Source: Gemmatimonadaceae bacterium
GTDB taxonomy: Bacteria > Gemmatimonadota > Gemmatimonadetes > Gemmatimonadales > Gemmatimonadaceae
DNA: 64,000 nt
NCBI GenBank assembly: GCA_030647905.1
Contig: JAUSJA010000025.1
Span: forward strand, 62,001-126,000
Direction: 5' to 3'
This document shows positions 8,450 to 16,881 of the stretch, one piece after another (the first letter of the stretch is position 1; each line of letters begins with the position of its first letter). The notes beneath the pieces were generated by a model, which saw only the letters and a list, made by a program, of their open reading frames with translations, did not search any database and was not told where the DNA came from. The position numbers were made by a program, and so were the translations under genes.

Positions 8450-9543
8450 TGGGACGTTTCGAGCGGAATCTTCGGCTCGAGCAGATGAAAACCGATGTCA
8501 TCGGGATTGCGGGTCGAGTTCGACAGGACGATCACGCCGCGGTGTCGCAGCTCGTCCATCCCGATGAACGCTCTGAAGCCGCCCGTGCCACCATTATGCC
8601 ATGTGATGGGGCTTCCGAAGAGATTCAGGATGTGCCACCCGAGGCCGATCGAATTGCCCGGCCGGTCCGCATCGCGGCTGCGCGCGCGCGCCTGAGCGAG
8701 CACGTCGCCGAGCGGGGATTGCGCCGAATCGAGGTTTGCCGCGAGGAACTTGAGCATGTCGTTGGCGGTGGAGCGAAGTGCGCCCGCGCCCGCGAGCGTC
8801 GGCAGATCCCAGAGGTGTCTGGGCGTGCCCTCGGCGTCGAAACCCTGGGCCATTCTCGACTTCATTGGCGGTGTCAACTCTATCCTCGTGTCGTGCATCC
8901 CCAGCGGATCAAGTATGCGCTCCCTGAGCAGTGTTTCGTAGCTTTCCCCCGCGCGCAGCGCCAAAATGTGTCCGAGTAGTCCGACGCCGAGGTTGGAGTA
9001 TTCGTAGCGTGATCCGATGTCGCGTTGGAGCGTGTAGTTGGACAGGAACTGATACAGCTGGCTGACCGAGTAGTCGGCGTACGGGTTTGCCAGATCAGCG
9101 GGCTTGAAGTTGTCGGGCAGTCTGGGCAGGCCGGACGTCTGGGTCGCGAGATCGAGAAGCGTTATCTGCCGCCCGTTGCGCGAGGGAGTCCGTACCGATC
9201 CGGGCAGATATCTGGAGATCGGGTCGTCCAGACGCACTTCGCCGCGCGCGACCATTTCAGCGAGCAGCGTACCTGTGAAGACTTTGGTGATGGAACCAAT
9301 CTCGAATACAATGTTTCCGTCGAGTGGAAGTCCCGCCACTCCCGACACGCCGGCGGTGTTGATTCTCGGGGCCTTTCCGCGCTCCAGTACCGCGACGACG
9401 AATCCCATTCCGCGCCTGGAGGCAAGGCGTTCGGCGAGAATGGAGCGCACGGCAGAGTCAGGCGCGAAGCTCTCCTGCGTGGCCGCGCGCCCGGCCGGGA
9501 GGAGTAAGAGCGCGAGTGGAATTGCCCAGCGAAATCTTTTCAT
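8440..9543 (-). CDS. Exported serine hydrolase, class C beta-lactamase fold, C-terminally truncated
   Basis: 367 residues from ATG 9543, which opens a clear signal peptide (MKRFRWAIPLALLLLPAG). All three active-site motifs of the serine beta-lactamase/DD-peptidase clan are present: SITK at 84-87, YSN at 182-184 and HNG at 316-318 followed by GTGGF. It is therefore a periplasmic esterase, peptidase or beta-lactamase; the exact reaction cannot be told from sequence. The protein stops soon after the catalytic domain, at PLETSQRR. The expected C-terminal domain is reduced to an out-of-frame tail at 8342-8449. The catalytic part appears intact, so it may still work. Confidence 0.82.
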   Translation of the reverse strand: MKRFRWAIPLALLLLPAGRAATQESFAPDSAVRSILAERLASRRGMGFVVAVLERGKAPRINTAGVSGVAGLPLDGNIVFEIGSITKVFTGTLLAEMVARGEVRLDDPISRYLPGSVRTPSRNGRQITLLDLATQTSGLPRLPDNFKPADLANPYADYSVSQLYQFLSNYTLQRDIGSRYEYSNLGVGLLGHILALRAGESYETLLRERILDPLGMHDTRIELTPPMKSRMAQGFDAEGTPRHLWDLPTLAGAGALRSTANDMLKFLAANLDSAQSPLGDVLAQARARSRDADRPGNSIGLGWHILNLFGSPITWHNGGTGGFRAFIGMDELRHRGVIVLSNSTRNPDDIGFHLLEPKIPLETSQRR

Positions 9544-9577
9544 CAACGTCGGAATCGAGGGTGACTCAGTCTGCGGC

Positions 9578-10274
9578 TCACCAGATGGGATCTGCGGCGA
9601 GCACCTCATCCACCGCGTCCCTGGTGATCGGGGCGGAAAAGAGATACCCCTGCCCCTGCTCGCAGTTCAGCGAGCGCAACTCGTCGCCGGCGAAGTGGCC
9701 GAGGTTGTCGTTGACGTCCTTGAACCGATCGAGATCGAGAAAGAGGACGGCGAACAGGTCATCCGGGTGTCGCGCGGAGCGGCGCATCGCGTGGCGCAAC
9801 CGCTCGGTGAAGAGCGACCTGTTCGGGAGGCCCGTGAGCGCGTCGTGCAGCGTGCTGTAGAGCAGGTGCTCCTGCGTCTGCCTCTTGAGCGACAGATCGC
9901 TTCGCAACTCGAGCTCGGTGATCAGGATGGAAGCGACGTCCATCAGGCAATTGATCTCGGTAAGCAACCACGCGTGCGGCGCGGTGTCCATGACGCAAAC
10001 CGTGCCGATCACCTGTCCGTCGGTCGTGATGACGGGCGCGACGGCGTAAGCCACCCCATCGGGGGTCGGCGCGGGCGCGCCTTCCGCGAGATCTGCCGGT
10101 CAAACCGAGGCTGCTCTTGACGACGTGGCGGTCGTCGTCGAGGAGCGAGACGATGGCGACCGGCGCTCGAAGTGCGCCCGCGGCGAGACGTGCGATCCTG
10201 TCGAACGACTCCTCGGAGAGGGTGTCGTACGGGGTCGCCGGCCTTGCCGGGGCTCGGCCCGCACGGTCTTCCAT
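9578..10274 (-). pseudogene. Broken GAF-GGDEF-EAL cyclic-di-GMP protein gene
   Basis: Three pieces of one protein type are readable. From ATG 10274 the start of a GAF domain reads ARLAAGALRAPVAIVSLLDD and KSSLGLTG. At about 10060-10095 the match jumps to the +1-shifted frame with the end of the GAF domain (VITTDGQVIGTVCVMDT). Then the GGDEF domain starts (LHDALTGLPNR, FLDLDRFKDVNDNLGH). After GDEL, near 9680, the sequence passes directly into the C-terminus of an EAL domain (LRSLNCEQGQGYLFSAP). The GGDEF active site and nearly all of EAL are absent. I infer one out-of-frame and one in-frame deletion, so the gene is almost surely non-functional. Confidence 0.82.
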
Positions 10275-10480
10275 CAGGCCGGGCTTGCCGTCGAGAGCGG
10301 TTCTCGCACCATGCCCACCTTCAGGCATGGGTGGTCGGACTCTGCATAGAGTAGCGGGTCTGATGAAGGGTCACGCCGGAGAAGGGGCGCCGGCAGAGGC
10401 CGGCACTCGGGCGGGGCCAGGAGGCCGCTAATGTAGTCTTGGGCACCTGTTTCTCAAAGATAAACAAATGGCCAGGACCC
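10275..10480. other. Intergenic stretch upstream of the broken GAF-GGDEF gene
   Basis: No gene seen. On the minus strand TTGAGA, 16 bases, TACATT (about 10433-10460) could be the old promoter of the broken gene. Several short GC-rich self-complementary runs occur at 10380-10410, with no clear terminator. Confidence 0.4.
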
Positions 10481-11272
10481 TCAGAGCAGCCCTTTGATCC
10501 AGCCTCCGTCCACCGCGATGGACGTGCCCGTTATGTAGCTGGCGCGCTCCGAGGCCAGAAATGCGGCAAGAGCGGCAAACTCGCGAGGCTCGCCAAGCCT
10601 GCCCATCGGGATCTCCGCTTCCCACCTCGCAATCGCGGCATCGCGGGAGATCCCTTCGCGTTGTGCCGTCGCATCGGAAAGCTGCTCGACTCGTTCGGTT
10701 CGAGTGTAGCCCGGCAGGATGTTATTGACTGTTATCCCGAAAGGCGCGACTTCATTAGAAAGAGTTTTTGCGAATCCCGTTACAGCCGCCCTGAGGCTGT
10801 TGGACAGCATCAGCCCATCCACCGGCTGCTTCACGGTAATTGACGTGACGTTGATCACGCGTCCCCAGCGGCGCTCTTTCATTCCCGGAAGAACCGCGGT
10901 GGTGAGATTGATCACGCTCATCAGGGTGAGATCGACCGCCTGCTGCCACATGCCGGGTGTAAGCGACTCGAACTTTCCGCTTGGCGGCCCGCCCGCGTTG
11001 GTGACGAGGACATCGACCCTGCCAAAGCGATCCAGTGCTGCTTCAGTGATGCGCTCGACGTCGCCGGGCTTAGAGATGTCACCCGCGACGGCGAGAACGT
11101 CTGCGCCAGTCGCTTCGCGAATGGATGACGCCGTCGCATCGAGAGATTGTTGTCCCCGCGCGCAGATCACGACCGCTGCGCCCTCGGCGGCGAGCTCTTC
11201 GGCGATCGCGCGCCCGAGCCCTTTGCTCGCCGCGGCGACGAGGGCGATTTTCCCGCGAAGACCAAGATCCAC
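10481..11272 (-). CDS. Short-chain dehydrogenase/reductase lacking the YxxxK motif
   Basis: 263 residues, one Rossmann domain, of the FabG-like SDR family (NAD(P)-dependent oxidoreductases). The cofactor loop is AAASKGLG (13-20) in place of the usual TGxxxGxG, NAG is at 92-94, and the catalytic-type Ser144 is in NVTS. The place of the catalytic Tyr and Lys reads SNSLR (157-161), so Tyr is Ser and Lys is Arg. This belongs to a divergent SDR subgroup and may not be a normal reductase. The GTG start at 11272 lies 1 base after the stop of the cupin gene, so the two are co-translated. Confidence 0.82.
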   Translation of the reverse strand: MDLGLRGKIALVAAASKGLGRAIAEELAAEGAAVVICARGQQSLDATASSIREATGADVLAVAGDISKPGDVERITEAALDRFGRVDVLVTNAGGPPSGKFESLTPGMWQQAVDLTLMSVINLTTAVLPGMKERRWGRVINVTSITVKQPVDGLMLSNSLRAAVTGFAKTLSNEVAPFGITVNNILPGYTRTERVEQLSDATAQREGISRDAAIARWEAEIPMGRLGEPREFAALAAFLASERASYITGTSIAVDGGWIKGLL

Positions 11273-11273
11273 G

Positions 11274-11657
11274 CTAACGCCTCAGGTAATCATCGGACTT
11301 GTCGAGCCAGTCCTGGCGAGGCGGGCTGAATACGTCAACGTCGAGTGTGTCCTCGAGGGCCTCGGCGCGATGCGGAAGATTGGACGGGAGGTGGAGGACC
11401 TCGCCCGCACTGACCGTTACCTCGACGTTCTGCTCTTCGCCGAGGGTGAAGAGGAGAGCGCCCTCGAGGATGTAGGTGAGCTGCTCGTTCTCGTGCGAGT
11501 GCTTCGGCACGATGCATCCTTTCTTGAGATAGACGTGCGCAAGCATCATGCGGTCGCCGGTGATGAGGCGGCGATCGAGCATGTCGCTCACTTTCTCTTT
11601 CGGGATGTCGTCCCAGCGGTAGTGGGTGGCGCCAGCGCCTGAGGTTTGTGGGATCAT
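11274..11657 (-). CDS. Single-domain cupin protein
   Basis: 127 residues from ATG 11657. The first cupin motif reads VPKHSHENEQLTYILEG (metal ligands His, His, Glu) and the second LHLPSNLPHRAEALEDT (His). It is a small beta-barrel metal-binding protein, of the type that binds or isomerises small metabolites. It precedes the SDR gene by 1 base on the same strand, so the pair likely acts on one substrate. A longer frame runs upstream through the terminator and the subtilase gene, but it is not coding. No export signal is present. Confidence 0.8.
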   Translation of the reverse strand: MIPQTSGAGATHYRWDDIPKEKVSDMLDRRLITGDRMMLAHVYLKKGCIVPKHSHENEQLTYILEGALLFTLGEEQNVEVTVSAGEVLHLPSNLPHRAEALEDTLDVDVFSPPRQDWLDKSDDYLRR

Positions 11658-11689
11658 CGAGGGGAATCGTCGGTTGGGCTGAAGGTACG

Positions 11690-11722
11690 AAAAAGGCCGG
11701 TCCGTCGCCGGACCGGCCTTTT
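11690..11722 (-). terminator. Rho-independent terminator after the subtilase gene
   Basis: A 9-bp GC stem, GGCCGGTCC/GGACCGGCC, with a 6-base loop, flanked by an A-tract and a T-tract on opposite sides. It works on the minus strand (subtilase stop at 11738) and by symmetry could work on the plus strand. Confidence 0.85.
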
Positions 11723-11737
11723 CCATTCGCGCTGCGG

Positions 11738-12913
11738 TCAGTAGTTCGTGAACAGAAGGTTGTTCTTCGTGGTCTTCGAGTTTTTCACGATGCCTTGAGT
11801 CGCGTTCGCGGAGAGTGCGCTGGCAACGGTCGCGGGGCTCGCCGTCGGATAGCTCTGGAGATACAATGCTACCACGCCGGCTACGTGCGGCGTCGCCATG
11901 GAGGTGCCGCTTATCGTGTTGGTCGCAGTGGTGCTGGTGTACCAGGCAGACGTGATGCCGAGGCCGGGCGCAAAAATATCCACGCAATTGCCGTAGTTCG
12001 ACCACGACGTCTTGGTGTCAGTCTTGTCCGTCGCGCCGACAGTAATGGCCTCGAGCACGCGAGCCGGCGAATAGTTGCAGGCGTCCTGCGCGCGGCCGCC
12101 CTGATTTCCATTGCCGGCGGCAACGGCGGTTGTCACGCCGCTGGTGATCATCCCCCTCACAGCGTCGTCAACTGACGTGTTCGCCCCTCCGCCAAGCGAC
12201 ATGTTGGCGACTGCAGGCGTGGCGTGGTTCGCAGCCACCCAATCCATTCCAGCGATTACGCCACTCCAGGTTCCGGATCCGCCGCAGTCCAGGACCCGCA
12301 CCGCCTTGAGGGTCACGCTTTTGGCTACTCCGTACGTCACACCCCCAACTGTACCGGAGACATGCGTACCATGCCCGTTACAATCGTCGGCGGATCCGCC
12401 GTCCACAGCGTCAAAGCCAGAGGATGCGCGAGTTCCGAATTCGCTGTGATCGAACCGAATTCCTGTGTCAATGATATAGGCGGTCACTCCGGATCCAGTA
12501 TTGGTGTACGTGTAGCTTGTACTGAGAGGCAGTGCTCGCTGATCGATACGGTCTATTCCCCACGTAGCGCCCAACTGGATAGTACTGGCGCGCGCGATTC
12601 CGTCCTGCTCCACTCGCTGCACACGTGCGTCACGCAGGAGACCATCTCGCGCGGCTTCCGACATCGATCCAGCAAAGCCATTGAGTACGGTCGTGTAGAC
12701 GAAATCCGGCTTGACACCGTGCGCCGCCGCAATGGCCGCAGGGCGTTCGCCCGCGCGCAGAGTTACGATGAATCGTCCGGGAATGACGTCCGCATTTTCC
12801 GACGCTGCGCTCACCGCGAGTTGTGGGGCAATGCCTGGGTTTGTGGGATTCGAGGTGTCCGAGCAGGCAACGACGGACGCACTCGCTGCGAGCAGCAGGG
12901 CAATCTTCTTCAT
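11738..12913 (-). CDS. Subtilisin-like serine protease (S8, proteinase K type) with I9 propeptide
   Basis: 391 residues. A signal peptide ends in VVAC (Cys17, possible lipoprotein). An inhibitor-I9 propeptide follows at about 45-108 (GRFIVTLRAGERP...RVEQDG). In the S8 domain the catalytic residues are Asp149 (IIDTG), His181 (NGHGTHVSG) and Ser338 (GTSMATPHVAG), with the oxyanion Asn in AGNGNQGG. It is a secreted endopeptidase that matures by cleaving its propeptide. The start has a clean AAGGAG site 7 bases upstream of ATG 12913. A strong terminator follows. Confidence 0.93.
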   Translation of the reverse strand: MKKIALLLAASASVVACSDTSNPTNPGIAPQLAVSAASENADVIPGRFIVTLRAGERPAAIAAAHGVKPDFVYTTVLNGFAGSMSEAARDGLLRDARVQRVEQDGIARASTIQLGATWGIDRIDQRALPLSTSYTYTNTGSGVTAYIIDTGIRFDHSEFGTRASSGFDAVDGGSADDCNGHGTHVSGTVGGVTYGVAKSVTLKAVRVLDCGGSGTWSGVIAGMDWVAANHATPAVANMSLGGGANTSVDDAVRGMITSGVTTAVAAGNGNQGGRAQDACNYSPARVLEAITVGATDKTDTKTSWSNYGNCVDIFAPGLGITSAWYTSTTATNTISGTSMATPHVAGVVALYLQSYPTASPATVASALSANATQGIVKNSKTTKNNLLFTNY

Positions 12914-13247
12914 CAGCGCACTCCTTAAAGAGAAAAGGCAGCCGGCACTGCCGTACTAACCGGAAAAATCACGAAATCTTGAAACACTGTGATTGCCCGC
13001 GCAGGAATCGGATGTCATGGACGCGGTCGTGCGACGCTGGTAGAAACTACGTTTGTTTCCTTTTTCGGCAAGAGGATCCTGCAAAGGGGGGACAGGATCG
13101 GTCGAACCGGGAGTATGAGTTTAATTGCATCCGGCTCCGCCGGCCAGCCCGAATCTCGTCGCCTGAATCTCGTCGCCAACTCGCCGCAAGTCCTGCGCCG
13201 AATGTTTCCGAAGCAGGCGCCGGCCGACCGCTGGCCAGCGCGCGGGT
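12914..13247. other. Intergenic stretch between the subtilase and the GNAT fragment
   Basis: 334 bp without a convincing gene. It holds the ribosome site of the subtilase, a 7-bp inverted pair GATCCTG/CAGGATC (13075-13081 and 13093-13099) without a T-tract, and a 13-bp duplicate GAATCTCGTCGCC at 13151-13163 and 13165-13177. The duplicate lies where the rest of the GNAT gene would be expected, which fits a decaying sequence. No clear promoter was found. Confidence 0.5.
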
Positions 13248-13361
13248 CTATTTCCAAACCTCCTCGTACGCACCCGCTTCGGTCAACGAGCCAAGGTGCT
13301 CGGGCTTTATCGGCTCGAGCCTGACTCTCTTTCCCTCGAGCGTCACCGGCCTCACGTCCAT
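13248..13361 (-). pseudogene. N-terminal fragment of a GNAT acetyltransferase gene
   Basis: 37 codons from ATG 13361, 3 bases after the amidase stop, then TAG. The peptide reads VTLEGKRVRLEPIKPEHLGS and ends EEVWK, the standard opening of RimJ-like GNAT acetyltransferases, which normally run about 190 residues. No acetyl-CoA loop or later GNAT strand could be found downstream in any frame. The tight spacing after the amidase suggests it was once its operon partner. It is too short to fold as an acetyltransferase. Confidence 0.65.
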
Positions 13362-13364
13362 TCG

Positions 13365-15104
13365 TTATTTCGCCGGAGTCGGTGGCACGGCCGGATGAAC
13401 GAGATGGAACCCGGTCGCACGCTGATACGCGCTGGCCACCGCGAGCAGCTTCGCCTCCTCGAAAAGTCCGCCGAGAAACGTCAGCGACACCGGCGTGCCA
13501 TCGGTCCGAAATCCGTTGGGAAGAATCACGGCGGGATGACCGGTGAGATTTGTCGCCACGAGCTGCGGCAGATTCGCCGCGCTCGTCGGCGTGACAATAA
13601 CGTCCACCTTCTTCATTAGATCGTCCCACGCCGCGATGGCCGTGCTTCGCAGACGATTGGCATTGATGTAGTCCGCCGCCGGAATGAACCGCGCGGTGCG
13701 AAAAGTGTTCGCCCAGTCGCCCCGGCCCTGCTGCACGAGCTCCGCATCGCGATTCGACCGCGTGAGATCGTCGAACGCCGCGGCTGCCTCGGCAGTCAGA
13801 ATGAATCGCATCGCGTCGTACGGCAGATCGGGGATCTCGATGGGAATGAGATTCACGCCCATTCCACGCAGCACCTCAAGCGCGGCATCGTCCCACTTCT
13901 TCGACGCGTGCAGCGTGCGCTTCTCGTCCTTCGGATCCGTCACCGGAAGATCGAACGCGCTCTTCACGTACCCGATGCGAAGGTTCCTCGGTGACACCGT
14001 CGCGTCCCAGTTGTACGCCGCGGGGATCACGCTGTTGTCCTTTCCATCCGGGCCCTGAATGGCGTCGAGCACCAGCGCGCAATCCTCCACACTGCGACAG
14101 ATCGGTCCCAGCTTGTCCATGCTCCACGAGAGCGCCATCGCGCCGGTCTTCGGCACTCGCCCGTAAGTCGGCCTCAGGCCGGTCGTTCCACAGACGGTCG
14201 AAGGAGAGGAGATGGATCCCAGCGTCTCGCTTCCAATCGCGAAGCCAACGAGTCCTGCCGCCGTCGCCGATGCGGGACCAGCGGAAGATCCGCTCGAGCC
14301 CTGTTCCACCTTCCACGGATTCCGCGTCTTCCCGCCGAACCACGTGTCGCCCTGAGCGAGCTCGCCGAGCGTAAGCTTGGCGACGAGAACGGCGCCGGCG
14401 GCGTCGAGTCGCTGAACGACGGTCGCATCCTCGTCGATCACCTGGTCGCGGTACGGCCCCGCGCCCCATGTCGTCTTGTATCCCCTGACCGCGAGGAGGT
14501 CCTTGGCGCCCCACGGAATTCCGTGCAGCGGCCCGCGGTATTTCCCGCGCGCGATCTCCGCATCCGCGGCGCGCGCCTGCGCGAGAGCGCGATCCTCGGT
14601 AAGAGTTATTACGCACTTCAGCACAGGATCGTAACGCTTGAGCCGGTCGAGATAGAGCTGAGTCAGCCGCGTGGAAGTGATCCTGCCGCGGCGGATCAGC
14701 TCGGAAAGCTCGGTGACTGGGAGAAACGCCAGCTCATCGTCAGCCGGGACGACTTTCACCGGTACGCGGCTCCGCACCATCGGGCGCTTCGGTCCGCGCG
14801 CGATCTCCCTGCCCGGCGGAACGGGATCGAAGACAAGCGCGGGAGCGACGGAGTTCGGGATCGACACCTTGTGCAGTGCCTGGATCCTTGTCTCTTGCGT
14901 CTTCAGCCCATCCACCATCATCGCGCGCTCGGCGTCGTCGAACTTCAGGCCGGCCATTTCTTCGGCGGCGGCGATCGTCGCGGCGGTGATTTCCATCCCC
15001 TCGGCGACCTTCGCCCAGAGCACGCCGGGAAGAAGGGTCGAGCTGAGCCCGATTCCGGCGAAATACGCCATGAAGGCTCGGCGGTCGTGAACTTCGTTGA
15101 TCAA
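13365..15104 (-). CDS. Exported amidase (amidase-signature family) with Tat-like signal
   Basis: 579 residues from TTG 15104. This start is chosen because AGGGAG lies 6 bases upstream and the N-terminus then reads INEVHDRRAFMAYFAGIG, a twin-arginine signal (RRAFM plus hydrophobic core). Longer starts add an arginine-rich leader without a ribosome site. The amidase domain occupies the C-terminal two thirds: Lys201 (GAKDLL), cis-Ser273 (GSSGSSAGPA) and nucleophile Ser297 (GSETLGSISS), 24 residues apart. It would hydrolyse amides in the periplasm after folded export. It is longer than the amidase at 432-1919 because of a roughly 120-residue N-terminal helical region. The GNAT fragment follows it. 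Confidence 0.87.
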   Translation of the reverse strand: MINEVHDRRAFMAYFAGIGLSSTLLPGVLWAKVAEGMEITAATIAAAEEMAGLKFDDAERAMMVDGLKTQETRIQALHKVSIPNSVAPALVFDPVPPGREIARGPKRPMVRSRVPVKVVPADDELAFLPVTELSELIRRGRITSTRLTQLYLDRLKRYDPVLKCVITLTEDRALAQARAADAEIARGKYRGPLHGIPWGAKDLLAVRGYKTTWGAGPYRDQVIDEDATVVQRLDAAGAVLVAKLTLGELAQGDTWFGGKTRNPWKVEQGSSGSSAGPASATAAGLVGFAIGSETLGSISSPSTVCGTTGLRPTYGRVPKTGAMALSWSMDKLGPICRSVEDCALVLDAIQGPDGKDNSVIPAAYNWDATVSPRNLRIGYVKSAFDLPVTDPKDEKRTLHASKKWDDAALEVLRGMGVNLIPIEIPDLPYDAMRFILTAEAAAAFDDLTRSNRDAELVQQGRGDWANTFRTARFIPAADYINANRLRSTAIAAWDDLMKKVDVIVTPTSAANLPQLVATNLTGHPAVILPNGFRTDGTPVSLTFLGGLFEEAKLLAVASAYQRATGFHLVHPAVPPTPAK

Positions 15105-15201
15105 CGCGGTCTCCCTTTGCGGATCGGCATGTCGCGGGGCCGCGCGGAGCACGGCCGGTGCGGCACAAAACAATCGGCACGGAGGCCGTTACGCCATAGC
15201 G

Positions 15202-16881
15202 CTACTGCACGCAGGCGCTCTGCGGGTCGGACTTCCGGTGGTCCACCACCAGGCGGTGGTCGAGGTTGGCGACGGCCTGCGCGACGTCGGCGATGAGGCT
15301 CGCTGTTCTCGCGAGGTGCGAGTAGTCAATGTACTGCGGCTCGTCGGTGACCTGATGATAGTCAGAGTGGTCGCCGGAACTCACGAACGCAATCGGGATT
15401 CCGTATCGCGCGTACTCATAGTGGTCGCTGCGGCAGTAGTACTGCTCCGGGTGACCGTTCGCATCGTATGCGTAGTCGAGATTGAAGTCGTGGCGGCCGC
15501 TCGTGTTCACCTTCTCGATGATGTCGCCGAGCTCGGTGGAGAGCCGGCGCGACCCTATGACCTGCAGATAGCCCGGACCGCCGCCCGGAGTATCTTTCGC
15601 CTGTCCGCGCCCGATCATGTCAATGTTGAGCTGTGCGACGATGGAGTCGCGCGGCACGGTCGGGTGATCGGTGAAGTATTCGGAACCGTACAGCCCCGAT
15701 TCCTCGGCCGTATGCCAGACGAATAGAAGCGACCGCTCCGGCTTGATCTTCGCACCGGCGAATTTCTCGGCGATCTCGAGCACTCCGACGGTTCCGGAGC
15801 CGTCATCGTCGGCGCCGTTGTCTATGGAATCCGGGCGCGCCGGACGCAGCCGGCGCAGGCTGTCCACGTTGACGTTGATGGACGCACGCTCCTTGGCGGT
15901 GAGCCCGGCGCCGGGAAGACTCGGCATCCGACCGGTCCTCGCCACGTAGATGCGCTGCGCGGCTCCGTTGTACGTGCGCAGCGAGTCGTGGTCCATCGGC
16001 CCGTCGCGCCGGAATCCGAGATGATCGCTGTGGGCGCCGATGGCGACGTACTCGCCGCGCAGCTTCGGATCGCTACCCGGAAGAATCGCGACTACGTTGC
16101 GGGCCGGAGTGTCGGTGATCGTGTAGTGGATCTCACCGTGCAACGTGCGTCCGACCGTGCCCGGCCGCGCATTCACCAGCGGCACGCCGAGGAACGCGGT
16201 GACCGACGCTACCGGGACGATGATCGTGAGCGGAAGTCGCACCGTGTCCTCTGCGCCCTTCATTTCCTGCGAGGAGCCAAGAATGAAGCGCCGAATCTGC
16301 TGGAGCTGCTGCTCGGGGCGGGCAACGATGAACGCGACCGCGTTCGGATACCGGCTCACGGCCAGGCCAACGAATCCCGAGATTATGACGACCTTTCCCA
16401 TCGTCTTCTCGGCGGGAATGAGGGTCGCCGGATCGCTCGCATCACCGGCGAAGATTACCTGCGCGCCATTGACCGGCCTGGGCATGCCGGCTGAACGAAT
16501 CGGGAAATAATCACGGCCTGCGACGAGGGCTACGGAGTCTGCCGAGAGCTTCGACGTCATGTCGAGCGAGAGATCGTACAGCGGCACCGCCTGGAAGAAA
16601 GTGCCGTTGTCGCCCGCGGGAACGAGACCCATCCGGCGCACTTCGCGCTCGATGTAGGATGTTCCGCGCCGGTCCCCTTCGCTCCCGGCGCGACGACCCA
16701 TCACCGAGTCGTCGGCGAAGATGTAGATGCGTGTCATCGCGTCCCCGGGAGTGATCGCCGTCTGCGTCGGCTTCCCGGTGTGCTTGAGCGGCAACGAAGC
16801 CGGCGCCTGTGCAGTCGCGGGATTATCGAGCGCAAGTGATCCGGCGAGGACCAGCGTAATGAGCGTGGCAGGTCTGCTCAT
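15202..16881 (-). CDS. Secreted M28-family metallopeptidase with PA-type domain
   Basis: 559 residues from ATG 16881. A signal peptide (MSRPATLITLVLAGSLAL, cut near TAQA) precedes a linker, a protease-associated-like insert (VNGAQVIFAGDASDP) and the M28 zinc aminopeptidase core. Metal ligands are readable in order: IGAHSDHLGF, NGADDDGSGTVGV, WHTAEESGLYGSEYF (catalytic Glu pair), DMIGRG and GDHSDYHQVTDE. It is probably a periplasmic or secreted aminopeptidase or carboxypeptidase. Its ATG overlaps the isocitrate dehydrogenase stop (ATGA), so the two are co-translated although their roles differ. Confidence 0.9.
   Translation of the reverse strand: MSRPATLITLVLAGSLALDNPATAQAPASLPLKHTGKPTQTAITPGDAMTRIYIFADDSVMGRRAGSEGDRRGTSYIEREVRRMGLVPAGDNGTFFQAVPLYDLSLDMTSKLSADSVALVAGRDYFPIRSAGMPRPVNGAQVIFAGDASDPATLIPAEKTMGKVVIISGFVGLAVSRYPNAVAFIVARPEQQLQQIRRFILGSSQEMKGAEDTVRLPLTIIVPVASVTAFLGVPLVNARPGTVGRTLHGEIHYTITDTPARNVVAILPGSDPKLRGEYVAIGAHSDHLGFRRDGPMDHDSLRTYNGAAQRIYVARTGRMPSLPGAGLTAKERASINVNVDSLRRLRPARPDSIDNGADDDGSGTVGVLEIAEKFAGAKIKPERSLLFVWHTAEESGLYGSEYFTDHPTVPRDSIVAQLNIDMIGRGQAKDTPGGGPGYLQVIGSRRLSTELGDIIEKVNTSGRHDFNLDYAYDANGHPEQYYCRSDHYEYARYGIPIAFVSSGDHSDYHQVTDEPQYIDYSHLARTASLIADVAQAVANLDHRLVVDHRKSDPQSACVQ

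Noticed and set aside
10329-10480. Possible cyclic-di-GMP riboswitch upstream of the broken GGDEF gene
   Set aside because: GC hairpins exist but the conserved GEMM core bases could not be identified.
13075-13099. GATCCTG/CAGGATC hairpin as a terminator
   Set aside because: Seven-base stem, 11-base loop and no T-tract on either strand.
13090-13115. GGTTCGACC on the minus strand, like a tRNA T-loop
   Set aside because: The flanking bases do not form a T-stem and no acceptor or anticodon arm can be built.
13015-13629. Minus-strand open frame of 204 codons across the GNAT fragment and amidase end
   Set aside because: It is a different frame from both recognised coding parts and has no conserved sequence.
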